A DNA stretch of 64,000 nucleotides from contig JAMKCH010010298.1 of the NCBI GenBank assembly GCA_023653785.1, positions 124,001-188,000 on the forward strand, read 5' to 3'. Below are positions 22,393 through 34,229 of this stretch, piece by piece (positions within the stretch are counted from its first letter, which is position 1; each line of letters opens with the position of its first letter). The notes under the pieces were generated by a model. The model was not told where the DNA came from, did not search any database, and saw nothing but the letters and a program-made list of their open reading frames with translations. A program made the position numbers and the translations under genes. This DNA comes from Ophioderma brevispina (taxonomy: Eukaryota; Echinodermata; Ophiuroidea; Amphilepidida; Ophiodermatidae).

Positions 22393-22717
22393 GGCGACGA
22401 AAATAAAAAACCCTGTTTTACGGGCCCGGCCGACCCTGATTTTTCAGTTTGCAGATTTTTTTTTTTTTAGTTTTTCCAAAAATCATGCAAATCAGCCTGT
22501 TTTTAGCCAAAATTTATCAATTTTGTCATTTTTTTTAAAGAAAAATTGAAAATTTTTTAATTTTTTCTCTTGATTTTTCAGATTTTGGGGCTATTTTAGG
22601 CCAATTTTGAGCTCCAGAAAAGAAAAAAGAATTAAAAAGAAAAAAATTCGCCCGACCGACCGACCCTACTCGAAAGGTCCGCTCGCCCGTAAAACAGGGT
22701 TTTCTTTTTTCGTCGCC
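22393..22717. mobile_element. PIF/Harbinger-like MITE, 325 bp, TTA target
   Basis: Inverted ends GGCGACGAAAA... and ...TTTTTTCGTCGCC, continuing into CCCTGTTTTACGGGC / GCCCGTAAAACAGGG, about 37 bp each. Both sides carry TTA (22390-22392 and 22718-22720), the 3-bp target duplication typical of PIF/Harbinger elements. The inside is T/A-rich with no open frame. It begins 58 bases after the BEN gene stop codon. Confidence 0.85.
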
Positions 22718-23042
22718 TTAGCTGTATTTACCAAAATAACAAAAATGTTACACTGAACCTTTGTAACCGAAGATTCTTTTCTTTTTTGAAGTTTGAATTT
22801 TGGGGTCAATTTTTAAAATTAATTGTACGGGTTTGTAATTGCGAAAATCGGTTTTATGGACCGGAAATGAGAAAATGTCAATTAAGGGAGCAAGTATAGC
22901 TGTATAGCAATACTTTACCAACTATGCGACTGGAATTTCCCGTTCCGACAATTGAAACCAATTTGGATCAAAGGGGGTAGCCCGATCTAAGTATGAAGTT
23001 TTCTTCTTGAAAACATGGCCTTCACCCCGGCCCCGAAACCCC

Positions 23043-24342
23043 GGTGGGCTCACTCAACCTACCATATTGACCGCATGATCGTTACCAAAATCGCGGAAAA
23101 AGGGGTCATTTGATGGGAATGTCCGCGGACAAAAATTGTCCGTGAATGGGAAAAAAAGGGGTGTTTGGTTTATCGGCATAATGTCCGCGGATTAAAAAAA
23201 ATGGTCTTGTGGTGGTATAGGCCAACGCTTCCGGGTATCATTTTTCCCGACTCCACAGGAAAAGATCAACCAATAAATCACAAGAAAAAAATATATTTCC
23301 GGGAATATATCCCATTCGGTACTCATCCGTGTTGCTCTTTCCGTTCTGTACAGTGCCTTAGCCGTAGATCCCGTAGAGCGATGCGCGGAAGGAATGTTAG
23401 AATAGCCACGGGGTTGTCTTGAAAATACAGCAGCTCGTTTAGCCTAAGTGGCTGTGTCCCTCTTTCACGCACGATGCCCCGTTGGAGCAAGAGACAGTGA
23501 AGCAGTAGGTCGCGTTTAGGTAGCTTGTGAGTGTGACGGAAGGATTCAATTTCCACTGTGCTAAATGGCTCCTGAGCATTAAAGGGACTCTTCCGCCGGC
23601 AATGTCAAAAGTGCTTGGAGTGTGAGGATTTTTTATTAGAATCAAGGTCAATAAAATGCGCATACTGTGACCATTCACCTGGAGTGCACATCGAGTACAA
23701 GGAAGTTTCGATTTCTTTGAACTAGTTTTGATCGGCGAATTCGTGATGTGAATGAAACAGGGACAGAGTCTGGTTTTGAATTCGGCAGTTGGAACTATGG
23801 TGAAAAGTACCAGGGTATTCGATGACGGGCCCTAAGGATGAAGCTTATAAAACCAGAATTCATATGAATTATTAGTAAATAGTTGCAATAAGAATTCATT
23901 AATCGTCCTTCCCACGCCACGCCAGCGAGTTTTTTAGCCTGTTAGCTGTAATTCCACAGGGACAGGGTTGTCACAGAAATATTTGTATTTCAACAAACAC
24001 CAGTGTGCATCCCTAAGTATAATATACAAGGGGTCTATTTAACTTATGTGATGCCTTGAATTGCTGAAAAACATGTATAAAAAAAGCCTCATCCTTGAAA
24101 TGTTGAAATAGTGGTAAATTATGAAAATGTGTCCTCGATCTTAAAAATAGGGTAAATTTGCAAAAAGGTGTCCTCGGAATCTTAAAAATAGTGGTTGTTT
24201 CAAAGTACCAGTTGTCCGTGTTTTGGAGTCAAAAAGGGGGGTAAAAATTTGTATTTGTCTTGAAATGGACCGAGAAGGGGGGAATTTGTACTTCTGGTAA
24301 CGGTCTATGCGCGTCCCCCCCTGCCAGGGGAGTGAGCCCACC
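23043..24342. mobile_element. 1.3-kb non-autonomous element with long target repeat
   Basis: Left end GGTGGGCTCACTC and right end GAGTGAGCCCACC are inverted, with a second matched block (GACCG...GTTACCA) inside. Flanks 23029-23042 and 24343-24356 share GGCCCGAAACCCC apart from one C, suggesting a 13-14 bp target duplication. Interior frames look non-coding. Family unknown. Confidence 0.65.
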
Positions 24343-24356
24343 AGGCCCGAAACCCC

Positions 24357-26048
24357 TTCTGTTAAATTTCACGCCAATATTTAAAACCATTTTGATGTTG
24401 AGAAGCTAAATACAAATTCCTTTAAAGGAAAGGGCGAGTCAATGGGAAATATCCCATGAAAAGGGTAATGGGAAAGCTTTTTGCAAGTGACGTTATGGTG
24501 ACTTGTTTGGCACTACTTAGCCGAGGCTACTTAACGTAAATATTTAACACAGAGTGAATATAGGAAGTTTCTATCCCTCTTACATTTATACGATTTTACA
24601 GGTAAAAAATGTGACCGTCCACATAACTATAGAACATACTTGATAATACAACTTATTGGGAAACACTCCACGCTATACTACCCACCACAAGATTGACCTC
24701 TGCAGACTCACCAGCAGGACTGGAAGAAGCAATTCCAAGATTTTTTTGCATGGCGACTGACGTAAATTTATCTTACAGTTCGCACACGTACCAAACACGA
24801 TCATAACATTTTGTTTTTAAATATTCTAAAGTCCTTCCAATGTAGCTCCCACGTTCACAACTTGCACCCAATGACTTCATTTTTATTTTCTTAAATTTAC
24901 TTCTGTCACCCCAAGACTAACTTTTTCAAAATGTTTTTCAAAATGTTCATGCCACGCCCATTGCACTATTTCATTCAATCTACAAACTTAGAACATTCGT
25001 TAATTCATGACATCTTAGCGTCATTCCACCTATTGAATCGTAAATATCACATTTTATAAAGTGTGCAATTGCAATCCTTTGTCTCTAGACTACAAAAAAT
25101 GAGATCAAAGGTCATATACGATCTAATTTAAAGGTCAACGTACAAAATCACGTTTTAATCCTCACAGCCAAATGGATTGAAATATTGATGACAAAACCTT
25201 TGCAGATAGTGTTTTGGGATGAAGGCCATCTATCAAGATGAAAACTTTATATCCTTATATCGGCCATCCCCCTTTAAGCATCCGTTAATTTCAGCACTCC
25301 TATCGATTTAAAGACGCTGTTAACCAGCAAATCACTGTAAACATTAAAAATAAAATATTCCTTGACAAACATGATACTAATTTCTTCAGAGTTTTTTTCG
25401 TCAATATGTCGTTTTTACGTGTTAAGCCAATGGCGATGTCGAAATTTGTGATTTCTTTGCCGCATCACCTGTTCCTGTTACGACTGGCCCTATATTCAAT
25501 GTTTTATTTAGTTACCCCGTCGTGTTTTTATTCACCCCGCTCAATACGTCAGCCTTTGGTGGAAGTTGTGATCGCTTTGTATTTCTACTCTTTTGAAACA
25601 TTTAATATCTTTTTGTTAATGTACGTTTCAAGTTTTTCACTGGGGCTATCTTATTGAGCACAATCCATATGACGTAATTGGCACAACATTTCATAAACTC
25701 CCTACATGTAGATTTTTAGAGGATATAAATGCACGAATATTTTTTGCAACACTGCTATTTAAAAAGTAGGGTCAAAACCCCAGCGAATAGAGCGTTGTAG
25801 CCCGTAAGCTCACCCTCGGACCCAAAACATATTTGGGAAACCCCAGAGATTACTGTGTAAATTAATATTTGTTCGACCAAAAATGGGGGCATAATTTTGG
25901 CTCATAACTTCCTTCCAACCGAACATTAAACTACTCCTGAAAATTTCACAAAACAGTAATCTTTCTTCGATGCCAACATTTTGAAACCACTTCCTTTAAA
26001 AGCCGGGATTCTGGGGACGAGACTAGCGATCGGGTCATGGACCTTTAA
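24357..26048. other. No gene recognised
   Basis: AT-rich sequence with no supported exon and no clear repeat. Confidence 0.5.
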
Positions 26049-26275
26049 CCACTTAGCTGCATAAGGGGGGTTACTAGGTACCAACTTTAGTTTTCAGAAG
26101 CCGCGATTTTTAACGCTGCAATATAGTTTGGTTTATATTTTTTGTATTTGCTAACTTTTAGGTTGCGCTTGCATTGGTGTCAAACAAAAAAAAATTCAAT
26201 CCCATCGGGTCGTTTTTGCGTTATGAGGTTGGTACCTAGGGCCCCCCCCCCCCCCCCTTATCACTAACGAAGTGC
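26049..26275. mobile_element. Poly-C-ended MITE, about 227 bp
   Basis: Left CACTTAGCTGCATAAGGGGGG and TACTAGGTACCAAC pair with right GTTGGTACCTAGG, a run of about 16 Cs, TTATCACTAACGAAGTG. A partial second copy of the right end is at 26770-26850 (TCCCTAGAA, about 18 Cs, TTATGCACTAACGGAAGTGC). Poly-G/C inside the terminal repeats is unusual. Confidence 0.75.
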
Positions 26276-26769
26276 CATGACAAAAAGAAATCTTATTAGA
26301 GGTACTGTGATTCTGATTTCATAATTCATACCCCTAGTGACATAAACAAGTAATATTAATTAAAAAAATCGTGCAACGATAGTAGCCATTGGAGCCATTC
26401 ATTTTTATAACATCTTTAGCGATTTACTGTTGACCTATGGTAAATTATACAGTAACCCCTAAAATATAATGGCATGAGACATTTATGGTTGTGCTTAATA
26501 GGTAAATATCGTTCATTCTTCAACCAATTAAGCAAATCACACACGTCTATGGGAATCATGCGTAGAAATTCAGAACCAAACTAGATGTCTTTTTTCGCAC
26601 ATTTTGACGCGAATTAAAAAGCAATGTTTTGGGTTTTCCCCTAATTTTTTACTGAACACTTTCTTGGTTTTTATTTCTTTATTGTTGATGTCTTTGAATC
26701 CTTCTACAATGTGGTTGATTCTTCATTAACAATCTTTAGGAAAGTGGTTATATTAGGGTGGTCCCTATC

Positions 26770-26850
26770 TAAAAATTCCTTTAGGAAGTGGTTATATTAG
26801 GGGGTCCCTAGAACCCCCCCCCCCCCCCCCCCTTATGCACTAACGGAAGT
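26770..26850. mobile_element. Partial copy of the poly-C-ended MITE
   Basis: Carries about 18 consecutive Cs followed by TTATGCACTAACGGAAGTGC, matching the right end of the element at 26049-26275. GGAAGTGGTTATATTAGGG-like sequence occurs twice just upstream, at about 26740 and 26783. Confidence 0.6.
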
Positions 26851-27057
26851 GCAAACCCCTTATGAGTTAAGTTGTAATATATCTATATATTTTTCTCTCA
26901 ATTCCGTTGTAATAGGGCTACCTTGTATACTAACTCCTCGTATGTCTTACATACCAGAGCTTTTCAAACCATTTACCGTACTTGTAATTGGTCCACTCAG
27001 GCCTGACATAGTATGCACGAAAATTACGACTGAGTATCGGTAACGGACCCCATGCCC

Positions 27058-27497
27058 TATAGTAGATCCACCCATCGTGTCACCAAGAAAAGTTTTTGGA
27101 CAGCATCGATTATGTTTTGTGAATGATACACCAAGCAATTGTAGTTCCGATTATCTGTTTTTTAGACAATTAGATATCTGCTTTTCAATGTTGACATCAC
27201 ATTTTTTACAAAGAGAGTGCAAAGACGTTTGTGTTGCTCAAGAGACAACAACATTCAATCACCTGTTTCATTGAATATACCACTGAAGCAAATACAAATA
27301 GTTAGAATGGTGTAACTCATAAATGCCGATTACGTTAATTTGACTACTTGTCCTTATACGCCATCGGATTGATTTTTCTCTTCTATCGACTACATTTTCA
27401 CATAGATTTAACGTAGAATTGTAATTTCCACCCACTGCACAATGCCTGTACCTTCGAAGGAATACTAGAGGTGACACGACTGGGTTGATCTACTATA
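27058..27497. mobile_element. Tc1/mariner-type non-autonomous element, 440 bp
   Basis: Terminal inverted repeats TATAGTAGATC...CGTGTCACC (27058-27084) and GGTGACACG...GATCTACTATA (27471-27497). The TA at each edge is consistent with a TA target. The interior frames are short and unlike a transposase. Confidence 0.7.
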
Positions 27498-29204
27498 ATA
27501 GGTCAACATAGCTCACTCAGAAAATGCTTGAACCTTTCAAATTTGCTGGATCATGCATGTAAGAGGGGAAAGTCTGAATGTAAATTTTTGTAGCGTCCAT
27601 AAAAAGTAAATCATTTTAATATAAAATATAAGATTTTTGCAAAAACATTTCTTCATTTTGCTTCTTTTAGGCCAATTTGGCTCTTTTACCTAATGTCCAT
27701 TTACGTCACTAACTTGTGTTTTCATTACACATAAGCCTACCAAAATAGTAACGATTAAGTGGTTAATCTTTCAGTTATATGCCAACAATTTAGTATCATT
27801 TTCCAAACTTTTGACCAAAATGGCATTTTATGAAACACCTTCTAGCCATGTAGTGATTAAATATAGCCGCCAAAGCCTGTACAGACACTGTCCAGAAAGA
27901 TACTGTTATGAAAATTCATGATTTACACATACAAGTGGTGTTGTTTTTGTCATCTTTTAAGAAAAAATACTATTTTCCCTTGATTTTTATAAAATTTAGC
28001 AAAATTAAAAAAAGAAAAATATTGTTTTCCACAAAAGTACGCCTCTGGACTCTTATGCAATGTTAAAATGTGGATCCTAAAAGAAAATAGTACTAATGTA
28101 TCAGATTTTAGTGTTAGGGCTTTAAAAATATTTTTATCCCAAATAGGTTTTTGGTGCAGAAAACCAACCCTGCCACCAAGTTTGTGACGCACAACCATCA
28201 TTTCCTAAATCCTATATAAGTGGCCTTTGAATAAAAGTGGTTGTGTTTTGTTGTAACCGATGGAGGGTATACTCGAAAAAAATAATGCAATTTTTTGAAG
28301 CTCGGCCCTCCATTATTTGTCACCCCTCAACGCTCGGGCAAATAATATGAAATAATATTACAATTCTGTATATCTTAACGACCTAATCAGTGATTCCGAC
28401 TCCCGAAGGAGACAATTATTGCAAATTAGCTTAAAAGTGGAGGACTAAGTCTGAATTTTCATGAGTTTTTTTTTCGACTGAAATTATTCAAAAGGAAGAA
28501 ACAATAGCATTCAAATGCCCATTCAATTACGTGATATGTAGTAAGTGTCCATTAGTTGCTGCTTTTGGTCGTTACTAACTTACTTTCCCAGAACTCAAGA
28601 GTGAGTTTGCTGATTTTCAATTTTTCTGATTAGTAATCACTTATAGGACAGGACAAAACATAGGCAACTAATGCAAACTTTGCCATATTAATATCCATAA
28701 AATGCGTCTTGGTTTTGTAAAAGTCTCTTGTAAACACATTCTTCTGAAATGTTTCACTAATTTTTTTGAGTCAACATGAATTAGTTGGCAATCATGTTTT
28801 GCCTCTTCCCAGTGTTTACATGTTTTTTAATTACCCCCTTCCCACTAAAAACATCTTTTCGTTTCGTTTTCTTTGCGCAAAATACCTAAAGTGATTGTTC
28901 CGATTATGTCTAGTGTGAAACTTGATATGAGAGCTTGGCACTTGCACCTACTGGTCAGGTCAAGTACCTGGGAAACAACTTGCGGTTTTGATGGTAAGAA
29001 GCAATATATAAATTACAACGCCCTATTCAATACTGCGCTAATATTGATGGTTACGGTTTTTTTGTTTGTTTAATCTTTCGGAAGAATTGGATTTGCGGGC
29101 TTAAATTTCAGGACGTCAATGAAAAAAATAGTCTTCATTTGATATCAAAATCAATACTACTTCCGGGTTAGTGGGGAGAGGGCCCCAAAGACGATCGGAA
29201 CACG
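27498..29204. other. No gene recognised
   Basis: AT-rich. A frame ending at a good donor (GATG followed by GTAAGA, 28994) begins near 28873 but lacks a clear acceptor. Palindrome-like CTCGGCCCTCC / GGAGGG blocks occur near 28260-28315. Confidence 0.4.
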
Positions 29205-29885
29205 TACAGTGTGAGTCAAAATGATTGTTCCCCGATTAATCAAAAAATATTAAAAATATTTGTAATCTTTTTAGAATATTATTATATACTTTATATTAAC
29301 GAATAATTACTTCTTAATCACCAGGTCAAAATCACGAGATTCATGCATTTGGCCACATTTTTAGAGGGCTCCCGAAATGCCGCGTGTACAAATTTAGTAC
29401 AGTAAACTATAGGAGATGAGTAAACATGTTAACAGTGTAATTCACAAACCAGGATCCAGAAAACCGAGATAGACAAAGAACTTTCTTGTTTATTGCATTT
29501 ATTCACCAAAGTGAAGCACAAAATTATTAATATTAATCATGAAAAGAAAATTGTTCCCAAAAAGTCTGACATTTGACCTTTAGCCAACTAAGGTGTATCA
29601 CTTAAACTGAAACCTGCTTTTGGTGTGTATTTTCAATATCTTTTTCTTTTGCCTTAGTTAATAGTTAAAAACGAGTTCATTCCAAACCTTGAAGAAGTCT
29701 AAACAGTCAAAATATAATTGCACTTGTTGTTGCATTAATGCGAACTTAATAACTGGCCTGTGTTATACTCATTGGGGGCATTTATTACCATTTATCCACC
29801 AGAGTGTGTAAAGCACTAACTTGAAATTTGCGCTTCAATTACCACATCTATAGAATCTTGTACAATCATTTTGACTTACACTGTA
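29205..29885. mobile_element. Tc1/mariner-like non-autonomous element, 681 bp
   Basis: Ends TACAGTGTGAGTCAAAATGA and TCATTTTGACTTACACTGTA are inverted repeats with TA at each edge. Tc1/mariner termini commonly begin CAGTG. No transposase pattern inside. A single matching end lies at 16064. Confidence 0.75.
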
Positions 29886-30049
29886 TCTGAAATCTGAATG
29901 AGTGTCTTGTTCGATTAATGAATAAGATTGTTTTTATTAAAATAATAATCCGAAAAGTATCAGGAAATTATTTATATATATATATATAACTGCACTACGG
30001 CTATGACAAGTACAGTATTATGATGCCGTATAACATATAACCCTTGTAT

Positions 30050-30330
30050 AAAGAATTCTATTACCTCTGCTGCCCATTATTGAAAATGCAGCATTCTGAT
30101 TGGTCAGTTTACTGCCCATTATTCTGCAATAATGGGTCACCAATGCATTTTCTCATTATATTACGCTGTTTTCGGTAATAGAATAGAAATAAAGGGTTTG
30201 CAGTATTATTTATGGGCTCATAATGTATCCTCGGCCGGAAAAAATTAAAATAATGGACTCGGCTGCGCCTCGGACACATTATTCGCCCATAAAGGATACT
30301 GCATCACCCTTTATTTCTTAAATAGTAGTC
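30050..30330 (-). mobile_element. Palindromic dispersed element, copy 2
   Basis: Reverse-complement counterpart of 16350-16650, sharing CTATTACC, TGCTGCCCATTATTGAAAAT, ATTCTGATTGGTC and CCTCGGACACATTATTCGC blocks. No coding sequence. It may form a hairpin when transcribed. Confidence 0.85.
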
Positions 30331-31149
30331 AAAATGGTAGAGTTGGTGCAGATTTTAATTATTTTCTGCTCGCCCACAGTATAAAATGGATATGCGTAGG
30401 TATAAGAATATTGTAAAAAGAAGTGTATTTACTCTTAAGGTATGGTTTATTTTTTTAAACGGAAAATAATGCCATTATTTCAAGTTCGTAATTCAATAGA
30501 TAAATACGTGATATACTGAATCCAAGTAAGAGAATGGTAAATTCCAAGGAATTTGGTTTGTTGTCTAACCTGTTTGATATGAATATCATAATTAAAATTG
30601 CAAGATCATTATAGTTACTAAGGCTATAGTTGTACATTAGTCCTGATAAGCTTAGATAAATATATACACAATTTGATTTTCACATGAGATTTTGGTGAGG
30701 ATTTCTAAAATCAGCAAATCTAAAAATGTTTAACTTGAGTTCAATTTTAAAGATGTATTAATATTTCCCAAGGGCATAAAATTCTGCAATCTTAATTTGC
30801 ATTTTACTTTGCAGGATTGTACATCAAAATGCAGTATACGCACACATCTTATCTGTAGACCTTAACAATGCTAACCTAATTACACGTAAAACACATTCTG
30901 TTGTTAAGAAATTCTTTTTAATGTACTTTTCTTCGTATGTTTTGAAATATGAAGGGGATAAACAGCGATTTGCTGATCCAAACATTAAAAAAAAAATCGT
31001 ATTTTGGTATTTTGTTACTGGCATAGATGTCCTAACATAACCTGCAAATGGTTGGCTTGAAATCCGTGTATTAAAGACAAGCAGTACTTTATGTAAAAAA
31101 TAATATTGCCAACAACACTTCTTACGTTTCGGCACAGTATGCACACAAA

Positions 31150-31830
31150 CATTTTGTACAGCAAAAGAATAAGGTTTATTACGTTATTAAAATTTCAAAG
31201 CAACAAAATATGCCAACTGATGACATTATCAGAGAGGTTGATGGGGACAATTTTTATTTGTACGAAGTTAAAGTTTGAGTAGCTAATTGAACTCAAGAAA
31301 TATGCTCCAATTGGTTTAGTTTATTACGTTATCATTGAGTATGGAATTATGCCTGAAAATTAGACCTTATAATAAACAAATGTTAAGATACATTTTACTA
31401 ATGTATTCTAAAGATACATTTAATTGACACCATATCATTCCATGGCCAAATTACAGTTGATGATGTAAACTAAAGCGCATTTTACGTAACAAACGATAAC
31501 GTAATACACAATAACGTACTCTCTTAAATGGAAAGATTGAGGTGAGGGAAAAGTCCAAATTAAGATTGAGAAATCAGTCTTAAAGATCGAAAATTCAAAC
31601 CAAATTCCATTGCATTTTCAATCAAATTTTAGACTTTTCCCTCAACTCAATCTTTTAGTTTTAAGAGAGTAGTAAATATCTTTGACCATTTTTCACATGT
31701 CCCATTGACTAAGATATATCTGATTGAAAGTTTATATAATTTTTGTGGTCTGAAAATGAGTATCTATGCCACTCTTGATCAATTTTAAATAGCTTGTTTG
31801 GTTGCTGCGAAATGTGGATAACGTAATACA
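31150..31830. mobile_element. Element with repeated TTTATTACGTTAT motifs, copy 1
   Basis: TTTATTACGTTAT-like motifs occur forward near 31173 and 31320 and reversed (ATAACGTAATA) near 31490, 31501 and 31813. A second copy at 41215-42488 shows the same motifs in the same order and similar spacing. The left flanks share ACATTTTGT and CAAAAGAATA blocks. No coding sequence; foldback symmetry is likely. Confidence 0.65.
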
Positions 31831-32202
31831 ATTCCTTAAAAATATCGCATTTTTAAAAAAGTTCAACATTTCTTAGATTTTTTAATAGTCACTGTGAGCT
31901 GAAGATCGGGTCACCCACCTTAAATTTAAGTATTTTTTTTTTCAAATTGAAAGGCATTTTCCACAGCTTTACCATCATGTATACATTTTGATGATTGATA
32001 TGTAAAAGAGATAAAGTGTTTCTATAAAAAGAACCATTGTTAAAGCAATATTGGCACATTTTTTGAAGAGCGCCCGCACTGAATTTTCAAAAATTTATAT
32101 TTTGGCACAGTTACGTTGGTAATTGTCTAGGAAACTATATCTGCGAACAAGAATGCTAAGAAATGCGTATTTATCATAAAATAAGCGATTTTGTAATTAG
32201 AA

Positions 32203-32409
32203 TTGGGATCCCAGATTGGACTTAACGGCAGAGCTGGAAATGCTACGTTTATGTCCGTCCATGATGAAATAGTGCCACCTCGCGGAGAAGATAACCTCTT
32301 ACTTGACTTGCCTGAACCAATAAAACAACTAACGGATGAGCGTAGTAGACACGTACATGTCGCTATTTCCCGGCTATTTCACATCGAAGGCCGTTTCCAG
32401 CAGCCGTAG
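32203..32409 (+). CDS. Unidentified 68-residue frame inside a foldback element
   Basis: ATG to TAG, reading MGSQIGLNGRAGNATFMSVH, then DEIVPPRGEDNLLLDLPEPI and on to HIEGRFQQP. Composition and codon use look protein-like and GC is well above the flanks, which is unusual for this AT-rich region. I do not recognise the family. It could be a captured host exon (an acceptor-like TTTTGTAATTAG lies just before), a relic of the element's own gene, or chance. The position is symmetrical between the inner arms. Confidence 0.3.
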   Translation: MGSQIGLNGRAGNATFMSVHDEIVPPRGEDNLLLDLPEPIKQLTDERSRHVHVAISRLFHIEGRFQQP

Positions 32410-32411
32410 AA

Positions 32412-32436
32412 TTATTATCGGGATCCCCGATAATAA
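32412..32436. repeat. Perfect 11-bp hairpin
   Basis: TTATTATCGGG, spacer ATC, CCCGATAATAA: 11 perfect pairs, starting two bases after the TAG of the 68-codon frame. It could act as a transcript-end structure or be part of the inner arm. Confidence 0.8.
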
Positions 32437-32836
32437 CTATTCAAATTACAAAATTCCTTCGTTTGTGACACACAGACATTTTCGAGATTAACCATTCACA
32501 GGTATAGTTTACATGTTTACTAGCCAGTTACCAATGCAACCGTGTAAAAATCTCAATTTTTTTGAAAAATTTGGGGCGCTCTTCAAAAAAATGTGCTAAT
32601 ATTGCATTAATTGATTAACAATATTTTACTATATTATTTTAGTATTTTGAACAGTATTTCGTTCAATTTATGATTATGCTGTTTGCACTTTAAGCATGTT
32701 AGAAATAAAAAACAGTAAAAAAAGAAATCTTTATTATATATTGACTTGGTTTCGATGCAGCACCAAAAAACCCCGTCAAATAGTGAAAGAAATCCGGGAA
32801 AAGGCCTTAAAGCTCCTAGTGGGTGAATGCATAGGA

Positions 32837-32910
32837 TGAGGAAGGGAAGGAGGAGAGAGAGAGAGAAGAGAGAGAGACTAGACAGAGAGAGAGAGAGAGA
32901 GGGGAGGGGA
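32837..32910 (+). repeat. GA-rich microsatellite
   Basis: Imperfect (GA)n with GGAAGG interruptions. A purine-only strand of this length may form triplex-type DNA. Confidence 0.85.
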
Positions 32911-33069
32911 TTGAATTTTCCACTAAATTCAAAATGCCCATTTTGTTTCTAAATTACTAGTGTTACGCCATATCAACAACTTATATTACTGTTCATTGTG
33001 AAAAACGGACACTTTTAAAGCATTTTAAAGCAGTCCCGAAAATGGCATTTACTACTTACTGGGCGGCTA

Positions 33070-33600
33070 TTACTGTCAAAGGTATCTCAAAGACTAAAAC
33101 AAGGTCTCAAATACAAAGAAAGGCGTCAAATAATTATGAACAAGGTCTCAACTACAGAAAAAGGTGTCCAATGCAGAGAAACATGTCAAAGGTCAAAAGT
33201 ATCTCAAAGATTAAATAAGGTCTCAAATACAACGAAGACGTCAAATAATAATGAACGCGGTCTCAAACGCTCAAAACACGTAAAGGTCTCGCCTACAGAA
33301 AAAAAAGGTGTCAAATGCAAAGAAACATGTCAAAAAACACGTAACGTTCTCAACTATAGAAAAAGATGCCAAAAGCAGAGAAAGATGTAAAAACACGTCA
33401 AGGTCTCAGCTACAGAAAAGGGTGTCTATTATGCAGAGAATGATGTCAACTACACGAACCGCTCTCAACTTCAGAAAAGGTGAAATGCAGAGAAACATCA
33501 AAAACATGCAATGCTCTCAACTACAGAAAAAGATGTAAAATGCAAAGAAAGATGAAACACGTAATGGCGTCAACTACAGAAAAGGATGTCAACCCTGTGG
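33070..33600 (+). repeat. About 57-bp minisatellite
   Basis: Diverged units with GGTCTCAACTACAGAAAAAG, GTGTCAAATGCAGAGAAACA and CACGTAA blocks, roughly nine copies. A diverged unit is also seen at 35905-35980. No stable open frame across the array. Confidence 0.8.
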
Positions 33601-33612
33601 TATGACACGCCA

Positions 33613-33836
33613 CAGGCGTCAAAAAACGTCCAGTTTACAAAAAAGACGTCCAGTTTATAAAAATGACGGCGAGATTGCAAAAAAGACGTCGAGTTTATAA
33701 AAAAAGACGGCGAGTTTGCAAACAAGACGTCGAGTTTTAAAAAACAGACGTCGAGTTTACAAAAAAGACGTCGAGTTAGAAAAAAAGACGTCGAGCTAGA
33801 AAAGACGTCGAGTTTAAAAAAAAAAGACGTCCAGAT
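33613..33836 (+). repeat. About 20-bp minisatellite with GACGTC core
   Basis: About eleven units of AAAAGACGTCGAGTTTA with variable A runs. Most units carry the palindrome GACGTC. Starts right after the 57-bp array and is followed by a direct repeat of GATTTTCGCGCCCA (33834 and 33847). Confidence 0.85.
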
Positions 33837-34118
33837 TTTCGCGCCCAGATTTTCGCGCCCAGAAGCGCCGCCATGGAAGTTAGATGGGCTCAGAATAACC
33901 TCTTTGATACTTACCAGTAGGTAGGAGTTCATTGAATAATTGCTTGTTTAGAAAAGCTGATAACAACTAGCTTTTTATGATTTATCAAATTTTATGTATT
34001 GGTATGTTACAACTACATGATAATCATTGTATTTGCGCTTTATACTTCGAGACTTCTTGGATGATAATAGTTTACGTTCTTAAAGAGCTTTCAAGATTAC
34101 CCAGTGTAACATCACTGG

Positions 34119-34229
34119 CGAGTGCCAAATTGTGTAAAACGTTTTTCTATGGAGTGTGAACTGCGCACTATGATGAGATTGAGATTTATTCCGTACTGAA
34201 ATATGTGTTTACACAATTTGGCACTCGAC
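34119..34229. repeat. Short inverted repeat
   Basis: GAGTGCCAAATTGTGTAAAAC (34119-34139) and GTTTACACAATTTGGCACTC (34210-34229) are inverted around about 70 bases; likely a small foldback element. Confidence 0.7.

Larger units (their letters stand above)
32041..32614. mobile_element. Foldback element carrying a GC-richer insert
   Basis: The outer arms are inverted: TTAAAGCAATATTGGCACAT and TTTTGAAGAGCGCCC on the left, GGGGCGCTCTTCAAAA and ATGTGCTAATATTGCATTAA on the right. Inner arms TTTTGTAATTAGAATTGGGA (about 32191) and GATAATAACTATTCAAATTA (about 32429) are also roughly inverted. Between the inner arms lies 32203-32409, visibly GC-richer with a 68-codon frame. A related right end occurs at about 37757-37801 and its inner neighbour at 36325-36390. 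Confidence 0.7.

Noticed and set aside
28873..28993. Exon-like stretch ending at a consensus donor GTAAGA
   Set aside because: No convincing acceptor and no recognisable protein pattern.
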